DNA of 20,525 nucleotides from Apostichopus parvimensis (lineage: Eukaryota; Echinodermata; Holothuroidea; Aspidochirotida; Stichopodidae), in NCBI GenBank assembly GCA_000934455.1, contig KN882816.1:73690-94214 (forward strand). Reading direction: 5' to 3'. Positions 1-10,800 of this stretch are shown one piece after another. Every line of letters starts with the position of its first letter. Position 1 is the first letter of the stretch. Below the pieces are notes generated by a model. That model saw only the letters and a list, made by a program, of their open reading frames with translations. It was not told where the DNA came from and searched no databases. A program made the position numbers and the translations under genes.

Positions 1-41
1 TCATTTCTCTCTTGATCATTTCTATGTTTTATTTTTCTTAG

Positions 42-1940
<1,899 letters not shown>

Positions 1941-2774
1941 TCGAACTACTCCTTTCCATCTCTTCCTCATATAAAGTGCATGCAAGTAAGACATCTGTGG
2001 GATGCCAATGGAGACAAAATGTTTGTACTAGGTTCCATTACGCAGAACCATAAACTTCATAGATTCAACAGCTCGCCGACAGATGACGTTTTAAGCCCTC
2101 TAGCCACACAGAAATGTTTTTCCCCGGAATCCCCCTAAGAGTCTGCCTACCCGAGGATAAGAAATATGACTTTTGAGAAATTATAATGACCCAATCTATA
2201 TGCTTTTAACTATGTGGTTAAGTCTTGTGATTCCCATCCTATAGCTCTGTGATTTCTGAAACTTTATCGAAATGAATTGAGAGTCATAAAAATTACTGAG
2301 TGGTCTAGCAAATTCTTTGAAAACTTAATTAGTTGGTATCTCTTTGATATTGCTACATTGTACTTATATGTAGCCTTTCTGCTTACTAGCAGTAGGATTG
2401 CTTCAATTTTGGGCATTCCAACATGGCAACGTTTGAATACAAGTAACCTGTTGTATGTGTAAATTAAATTTTAAGAAAAAAACATATCCACAGAGAGAAT
2501 ATCTTTAATCTTTGGTAATGGTAATTTCCTTATTTTAATATTATTTTTTTCATATTTTTACATCATGGATTTTAATTCACGGATGACAAGATGTATTCAA
2601 TTATTAATTAATCTTGTGTAACTTATGAAAATTCAATTACGGATGACTCCTTTATTGTTTTAGTATTAAAAGGCTACTTTAAAATTACTGTCACAAATCG
2701 TTGTGTTTGAGTGTACTCTCAATTCAGGTTGTCCAAAACAGGCAATTCAATTTTGGCTTTTTGAAGAGTGAAAT
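1941..2774 (+). other. Probable QPCT 3' UTR and downstream AT-rich sequence
   Basis: Non-coding sequence after the QPCT stop. No AATAAA is seen close to the stop; ATTAAA variants at 2463-2468 and 2665-2670 are possible weak poly(A) signals. No gene is recognised, and the short open frame at 2277-2462 has no recognisable similarity. Confidence 0.5.
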
Positions 2775-3046
2775 AGTTACCTATTTCCTCATGAGAATAT
2801 GGTCAAATATTTAAACCATTTGCCTAGGACATATGATGAAGAATTTAGCCATTTACCTATGAAAAATGGTGAAACATGTATCCATTTACCTAGGACAAAT
2901 GGTGAAACATTTGTCCATTACCTATGATAAATGGTGAATTATTTACCCCTTTACCTATGGTAGTAGTGAAACATTAATCTATGGCAAATGGTGAAATACT
3001 ACCCATTTGCCTATGACAAATTGTGAAACATTTAACTATGATACAT
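2775..3046 (+). repeat. Degenerate minisatellite, ~33-bp period
   Basis: About eight imperfect tandem units around the pattern CCATTTACCTATGACAAATGG followed by TGAAACATTTA. The clearest units are at about 2849-2880, 2881-2913, 2914-2945 and 3000-3034. Each unit carries an imperfect palindrome (CCATTT...AAATGG), so single strands could fold into serial hairpins. Outer units are eroded. Confidence 0.85.
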
Positions 3047-5159
3047 GATTAGTTATAGCTATGAATAGTAGATGCTATTGATATGATCTTTATAATGCAA
3101 TGGTTTATGTGTAAATCATGAATATTTCAATCTGTTTAATGGTTTGAGTCAATTTGGAAGTACATATTTTTAGGATAAAAAATTAAATTACATTCCATTT
3201 CGATGCACTTCAATGAATAAAATCATTCTACAAACATGTATTTTATTTGATAAAATGACTTCTCTGCAAGCGCAAAGGAGAAAGGCACAAGATCAAATAT
3301 GCTCATTGTATCAGGTTAACAATTTGCACAAAAGAAAAGATAGTCATCTTTAGTACCTGTTGAGCCAAGTTATGTTTAAATATTAATATTAAATTTAGGG
3401 TACAAGCTTTGTTCATCAGTTTAATACTTCATTTGGTAAGAGGTGTAATACATTTCCATGGGTTTAGAGGATTTTATTACTTCAAAGTGTAATATATTTT
3501 GGGGGTAACAGGGTTCTGTAATTCACCTCTTATCTCACCCTACTACTTGTTTCTTTCCTCTTGGTATTTAAAGTGGAAGGGTGCAGTACCCTAGAAAACA
3601 GGGTTACATTTTTTGCAGAGAAAGATTGTAAATATGAAAAATTTGCGGTACAAAGGTCGACATAGTCTATAATCAACGAAATTATATGATAATGGAAATA
3701 AAATTGAGTAAGTTTTGCTAAAGTCAATAGCTAGAGTAACCAATAGTAATAAAACTAATAATACTTTTTGATATCAAGAGTCTTCAAAATAACAATGTTA
3801 ATATTTGAATTTGCCATGCTGCTATCTGCTTTTTGAATTTTCTCCATCCTTGTATTATATATAGATGAATACTTTTGATTAGCACATCAAATTTTACCAT
3901 GACCAACATTCCTTGCTACCCTCCCCTTGGAATCCTCCAGGAATGGTATTTTTCACTAATCGGATGGTATATTTTGTCGACGTCATTACGTAGGTATCAT
4001 GATACGAAAGAAATTGTATGAAGTGGATAATTTTTTATTCATTGTTTGTTTGAGTAACTAAGAAGGATCTAGTAACAAGGTCACTTGAGAAATAACATAT
4101 GTCCTGGCTAGCACTGATGAGGTGAAGACTATAAACAAAAGTCTCTTGGCACTGACAGTGGACTGAAATGCAACATGAATATTCACAGAATATAGATTTT
4201 CAACAGATAATTGGGACAATATTCTATTACTGGTACCAATCTTTACTGTGCTCTTTGATTATGCATCAAAGCTCTCATAGTGACAGCGTGAACAGTTCTC
4301 AACCGTTATCTAATATTTAAATATACTGTCTGTAGCCTGCTGTCAGTACAAGGGCTTTGGGGGGGGGGGGAGGACATGAAAAGACAAGTATATGAATAAC
4401 TGAGTGTATCTGAAACTATATTAACCAATTCAAGCTGTGCCTAACAATGTGTTTCTATTGAAACACCCTTTCAGTCGTGTACTCTGACAGTTGAACTACT
4501 GTACTGATGAAATGTCACAGGTCATTTTAGAATAATCAACCAATTGGGAGTCGTTTATAATGTAAGTGAAAGCGATTGGACAGTTGTGAATGACGGTTCT
4601 ATTCTGATCAACAATGTCACACTGGATGAAGTTTCCAAAAATATTATTGCACAGAATGTGAACGACTGGTAATTGAGCTAGTAGAGATATAGTCAATAGG
4701 TAATTTTCTTGTTACCTACACTGCCTCACCTAAATGTTCTCACTCATGCTACTGAGGCAAATGTTCTTTATACAAAAAGGTTTCTCGAAAATACCAGGTA
4801 ACTCTAAGAAACAAGCAACTGCACTTTTGGTTCCAGAAATTTTATGACACTAATGCATTTTTATAACTCGGTGTTTTCTACAAAACTTGAAGAATTCGGC
4901 AGAGACAGTCTTTCAAAATGGTGACATATTTTGTAGATCATTAGGCCATTAAAAAGTCTAATAAGTGCTAAATATATTCATGACTAATGACATTAGAACT
5001 TTCTTCCGTAAAAATTTCCATGGAATTACTTTCCCAGACACAGTTTAATATTTTGTTGAGATTCATATCAAGTATAAACTTTTCTTAAGTCTAATGAAAG
5101 GCTGCTGCAGACAGGTCACATGACATCATATATATGCAATATGTCATACCAAGGAGCAC
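3047..5159 (+). other. Intergenic stretch without a recognised gene
   Basis: AT-rich sequence with no supportable gene. Items seen: a short inverted repeat TAAGAGGTG (about 3436) against CACCTCTTA (about 3524); a 12-G homopolymer at 4359-4370; and a 53-codon open frame with no start codon at 4511-4672 that reads like protein but cannot be assigned. The motif TACAAGGGCTTTG next to the G run recurs inverted at about 5204-5220. Confidence 0.5.
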
Positions 5160-5586
5160 CCAGTTGGGACAATTTTTGCTATAGGATACTTTGAGTGCAC
5201 ACCTCAAAGCCCTTGTATTGATAATGCAGTTACCGATCCATTGGTGCTGGGGGTTACATCCTCTCCCTCCAAACCCCCCCCCCCCCCCCCCCCCCCAACA
5301 TCCATGATCGGCCCCCCCTCCACTCTTTTCAGGCACATGCAAAACTATTTTGACAACTAAAGTTTTCATTTCTTTTTGGTCGCAGATTCTCTCAAATCCG
5401 CATCATGAGAGTCTGCCTCGACCATTCCAAAGCCATGCCCCCTTCCCCTTTTTAATCCCTCCTTGATCAACCCCTGATATGAGCAGTATGAAAATTTGGT
5501 TTTCAGAACTGTTTATTCCATTTCTTTGTACCATGACATGAGTACTGAATAGAGTTGAACAACCATTAGAAAATTGTCCCAACTGG
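5160..5586. mobile_element. Putative inverted-repeat element, 17-bp TIRs, poly-C inside
   Basis: CCAGTTGGGACAATTTT at 5160-5176 has a perfect reverse complement at 5570-5586, enclosing 427 bp. Inside is a run of 23 C at 5274-5296 in a pyrimidine-rich stretch. No coding capacity is evident. I found no target-site duplication directly outside the repeats, so this could be a decayed MITE whose duplication is lost, or an unrelated inverted repeat. Confidence 0.45.
5274..5296 (+). repeat. Poly-C homopolymer, 23 nt
   Basis: Uninterrupted C run flanked by AAA and AACATCC, with further C-rich blocks at about 5310-5320. It is a potential i-motif on this strand and a G-rich run on the other, and its length is error-prone in any sequencing method. 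Confidence 0.95.
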
Positions 5587-7815
5587 TCGCAAGGAAAACA
5601 ATTCAGCTGGAGATTGACATGGTATATAATAAAATAGTCTGTTGGTGGTAGTGTTTACCAGTTTATTGGTTCTTATTTGATATTTTATTGGGATATATTG
5701 GATGCATATTACAGATTATAAAGAATAAAATATTTGACATAAACAATTTAACATTTTGAAGTTTTTTTAGATTCGCTTTAAAGTCGAATTGCTAGGCCTA
5801 CCGTTCACCCCAAAGAGAAATTGACTGTGTGCAGCTTTGTGATTGGAGGTCCCTTTATCTCATTTTCATTTGTCAATCAAAGTGGCACCACTTTCAATGG
5901 TATTTCCAGGAAAACTGAACAGAGCAGCCCATGTTACAAGTACCCATGGACAATGGCATAGGAAGGGCACCTTAGTTAGAATGTGGGTATACAGCAACAT
6001 TTGGGGGAGGGGTCAGAACACGGGTAATGCAACCGGGCGCGATTCGCGAAACCATTTTGGTGTGGGTTCCAGGGGTCCTATAGGGGGCCCCAGTTGGAGG
6101 TAAAAGGCATTCATATTGTTCATCCTGCCCTCACCTCCCAACCCCTATACATGGCTCCTTTCTCCATCACTCTACCAACCCCCACGGAATACCTATATTA
6201 TGCTCTATGCTATTTATAACAGTTATAATATAATTAAGTCAAAATTGAAGCTATCACAAAATTCAGCATAGGTTTAACTACAATGTAATATCGCACGTTC
6301 TGTTTACATTATTAATCGCTGCCGTCATTCGAGCAGAGCCTTAGTAGTAACACTAATATAAAATATAGTACATTTCGTTAGTCACTATAATAACACACGC
6401 ATCCGCTAAGCAGTTCCCATTGCAAAACCTTGGTTCTGATTGTAATTTGCTTTATGAAATAGGAAATTTCGCATGATTACACTTAACCGTGATTTTTTTC
6501 CCCAAGGCGTGTGATGAAGCACTTAATTTGGACCTTAACTTACGCCAATCTAGTTTGAGAACAATCTTTGGTGAGACAACGTGTAGCCTGACTGTTATTT
6601 GTGTTAATGTTAATTAAGTTACAAATGGCTATTGTAGCATAAGGCCTAGGTCTAATATTTGGCATAGCCTAGGCCCTAGGCCTCTTTTGTACTGTATAGT
6701 CACAACGACTGAGTTAAGCCGAGGTCCACTAAATTGTGCCTTGAAACTGTGTATGAACTTGTGATGATTTGGTTAGAACCAACATAAAAGTATGTGTGGG
6801 TAGGCACACTGAGTTAATATTATACAGTATCTCAGTCATCCCAATGGGGATGTGATTTTATTAAAGACAACAAATACAGTGCCATATGATGCACAAAATT
6901 GACTGGAACTTGCAAGGGTCAATTTACTCAATTACTGAACCAAAGTTAACTTGTTCAGAGGACTCTTGTCTACATGCTTGCAGTACTATTGCTAATGACC
7001 AAACTTTATGAATAGCTACATGTGTGATCTAACTTGCTATAAAAATGAGTGGCCTATCCAGTAGACTTGGAGCTATTTATCTTTCTTTGCCCCGGGGTAG
7101 GGGAGGGACACTCCCCCTGCCCACCATCTGGCTTTGGCACTGTTTAGACCAAATGTGAAGATAATACAGCCTGACATATCAGAATTGTGAAGATTGGATA
7201 ATTTATGTCATACGAGTCCTACACAATAGCCTCAATGTTGCACCAGTTTGCTAAAGGCCAGGCCAACCACTCTTGCTTAACAATTAGTGTTCTTAACATT
7301 TATTGGTCATAACCTGAACAAGAGACACCTAATAAAGTATGTTTGAAATTAAGCATTTAATTATGTATTCCTGCATTTATTATTGCTTTTCTTTTTATTC
7401 TTGTCAAACTTTCTGATAATTGTGTTTTAATGTACACCCTTTTCTTTGTGTCTGCAGGGACATGTACAATTCCTTTAGATTTGCTGAGATTTTGACCACA
7501 AAAGCAATAAATACTTCATCTTACTAAGACTCTGTAGAATAGAAGCTACTGCTATAGTCTAGGCTAGATTAACTTGCATTACTTGTTGATATTATGGGGA
7601 AAGTATAACTCATATGAGTCCTCGGCTAATATCCAAGTTAGAGCATGCAGTTTTGTTTTGTCTGACATTTTTTCTTGTTTTTGTCAAAAGACAATCAATC
7701 GTATGAAAATAGTAAGGAAGAAAGTAATTGTAAACATTAAAAAGTGTGCTTGACTTATCTAGATACTGAGTGAACTACCAACTGGACCTGCTAATGTACC
7801 ATTTATCTTTTTTAG
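5587..7815 (+). other. Intergenic region upstream of RAB15; 5' exon(s) not located
   Basis: No coding region recognised. A GC-richer patch at 5990-6095 with G/C runs looks like repeat debris. CCTAGG palindromes cluster at 6645-6682. A G/C-rich patch at 7088-7125 has the short hairpin GGGGAG/CTCCCC and resembles part of the transposon at 9147-9653. A strong-looking acceptor (CTTTGTGTCTGCAG) ends at 7458 and could begin a non-coding 5' exon. No convincing TATA box or CpG island marks the RAB15 promoter. Confidence 0.4.
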
Positions 7816-7876
7816 GAAAACCAGACAGAAATTTGAAATCTGTGAAGCTGTGATCGTTGTCAGGTCAAAGAGAGGC
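7816..7876 (+). promoter_or_regulatory. RAB15: Candidate 5' UTR part of RAB15 exon 1
   Basis: An acceptor (TCTTTTTTTAG) ends at 7815, so the first coding exon may start at 7816 and be joined to an upstream non-coding exon. The 61 bases up to the ATG contain no in-frame stop, so an N-terminal extension cannot be excluded. Kozak context at the ATG: G at -3 and G at +4. Confidence 0.4.
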
Positions 7877-10800
7877 ATGGCCAAGCAATATGATGTCCTC
7901 ATCCGTCTCCTCTTGATAGGGGAATCAGGAGTTGGGAAAACTTGCATGCTTTGTAGATTCACAGAGGAGGGATTCATTTCACCGCACATTTCGACAATAG
8001 GTTTGTAAAAAACAATTATATGTCAGGAAACCTATTAAGTATACTCTAAGGTAATGCAGCCCTCTGTACTTTGACAAGCATAGGATTTGCTTGGGTGGAT
8101 TGTTTCTAAGGAGAGATGTGGATTAGTTTCATGTATGTTCTGTATAACATTGCACAGTTCTACATGAAGCTTCATTAAGTAGCAAATGCATCTTAGGTAC
8201 AGTAGAAGACAATCTGTACAGTAGCTCTCATTTCCATCTCAGGAATATCTCAAATAATTTCTTACCTAAAAGTTGCCATTTTTAAATAGAGATTTCTTAC
8301 TTTTAATATTTTTTCCTGTTGTAGTGATTTTCTGGTCAGGTGGTGAAGAATGACTGTTTAAATAGTAAATTGCTGTCCATTGTCTGTACAAGGCTGAGAC
8401 CATATCATGATAGCACACGTGAATAATCCTTGAAGATTGTTTTCAAGTGTTAGTTTGAGCTTGTGATGCCATCAATGCCAAATAAGCTAAAGTGTCTTCT
8501 ATTTTTCATAATTTACAACATTTGTATCCACAGAATAATGTAATATTCTGTAAACAAAATTGCATTTTAATAAATGCCTTGGATTCAAGGTATACTTTTA
8601 GTACAGACAAGCACATTCCAGCTTTAGCACATTCCAAGCACCAACAGTAGTATAGTGGAAAGTAAGCTTTTGTAGAACGTGTGGCATGATGATATCATAG
8701 ACCACCTTTCGAAGCCTTGAGGGGTTTATCAAATATAGGTCACCTTCACACAACCATGTCTAGAGTTAGGAACAGATTCAGAGATGTAGTAGTTCACCTG
8801 GTAATGTAAGAGTCACATCTCTGCCACTGAAATATTCCTTCAATCAGGTGGAATTTACAAAGGTAAACTTTGTGACTTTAGGCCATGTCACTAATTACTG
8901 TACTTGTAAACTTCCTAGCATGATGCAGAAACGTAATAACTAACATTTACCTCTCTTTTCAGGCATTGACTTTAAGATGAAGACTCTACTTATTGGTGGG
9001 GTACGAGCCAGAATACAAATTTGGTAAGAAACAAAGCTAATATTCACTTTAAGCTGTGAGAGCATCACAGTAGGTGTTGATGTCATATTGTGTAGTGAGC
9101 CAAGAGAGTAATGTGCATTCAAAGTGGTTCTGATATGTTCTTTATGCAGGGATGTGCCCACGCTGGGCGGCACTGGGGGGCCCCGCCCAGCACTAGAAGT
9201 TACCGCACAGCACTGTCTTAAAAATCGTGAATCCCGCCCAGCACTATTTTCATCTAAAATCCCGACATTCCTAACAATATATTCAACATAAATTGGGCCA
9301 AGCCTATGCCAAAATTATACAGACTAATAATGCATCAGTTACGCATGCAAGAAACATTACTTACGGCTCTCAATCTGTCCCTTAGTGTAAAATCTCTTTG
9401 AAACAAACTAATAACATATACAAGGTACGTAATATATTTCACTAAAAAAAATGAAAAAATGTAAATTGTTAGCAAAACTAGTACTTGTGTATGTGCTTAA
9501 AAAGCCCCACAAGTGCCAACATTTGGCATCTGAGATCCTTCAAAAATCGAAACATTTCTCAAAGGGGAGGGGGACAGCCCCACCCCCTTACACACCTCCC
9601 CCATGACAGCGATCAGCAAACCCGGCACTCAGGAAATCCTGGGCACATCCCTGTTTATGTATCATCAGAATTTTGATAGCAGTATGAGTTGTATTCTCAG
9701 TAGTTCTAAAATAGTCTTCTTTGATGGAAGTACGACACGCAGAGCAGGGCTCAGAAACATATAAAAGTCAGGACTGACAATTTTATCCTCCCAGGATCTC
9801 CTTCAGAGGTAGACAAAAATGAAAAAAAAAAACAAACAGAGGGAACAAGTTAAAGAGACAATATAGCAGAGACAAGTTAAATGGAACATTGAACAATCAT
9901 TAAAACAGGATTTGACCAAACACTGGATGGTGAGATTATAGGAAGCAGGGCTGCTGCGTATACAAAGACTGCATAAAAGATACTGCAGTTGTCCATTTTA
10001 ACAAAAAGAGAGGGGGCGATGAAGTTATTGTAGTGAGTAGGGAGAAAATGGAATGTGGATGTTTTGTGGCAGTGTTGCAATGACTTGAGTCAGTGACTCG
10101 CCTCAAATCAGCCTCAAGTTCCGATTTAGGGACTCTAGATCTGACTCAAGACTTTGCATGCACAAAAAAAATGTGAATTGACTTGAGTCTCACCATGTTG
10201 TGACTTGACTCTAGGCTCTAGCTTTCGTGACTAAACTTGTGTCTTTAATGCCTTGGGACTGATGTGTGGTGAAAAAAAGGGGAGAAAGTAAAGGAGAAGA
10301 AATGTAGTTATCCATTGCCTTCTTGAATGCTGAGACCATGAATGGTGTGAGGCATTGCATCCGATAACTACGAAGTGATATATTACATCATTTGGGATTT
10401 CTTCCTTTTCCATTTCCATATATAATTTTCTTGTTCCTTACAGGGATACAGCTGGACAAGAGAGGTTTGATACAGTCACAGCACAGTACTTCAGGAGAGC
10501 ACAGGTAACATCTTTACACACCTCAAAATGTTCTAAAAAATCACAAAGAAAGCTTTATTTTAATTTGAAGAACTGAAGAATAAATGAATTGATTACATTT
10601 GGTATTTTTTGTTCAATGATCTGATTTTTTTAATTTTTTTTTTCTGTTGTCAGGGGGTTATACTTGTCTATGACATCACAAATGAAGCTTCCTTCAGGAA
10701 TCTTTACAAATGGATCAACATGATGCATGCAGTAAGTGTTTGATTATTTTTTATTCTGTAAAATGTTTTTGTTTCCCTCTTTTAGAGTTATATTATCACT

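Larger units (their letters stand above)
9024..10443 (+). other. RAB15 intron 2
   Basis: 1420-base intron in phase 2, donor GTAAGA, acceptor TTCCTTACAG. It is inflated by a 507-bp inverted-repeat transposon (9147-9653) and a reverse-oriented copy of dispersed family A (about 10067-10250). No exon seen inside. Confidence 0.85.

Noticed and set aside
5091..5369. Minus-strand open frame with a Gly-rich stretch
   Set aside because: The glycine run is just the translated 23-nt poly-C tract; the rest has no recognisable similarity.
5843..6103. Plus-strand 86-codon open frame starting MEVPLSHFHL
   Set aside because: No recognisable motif; low-complexity Gly/Arg tail from a G/C-rich patch. Probably repeat debris.
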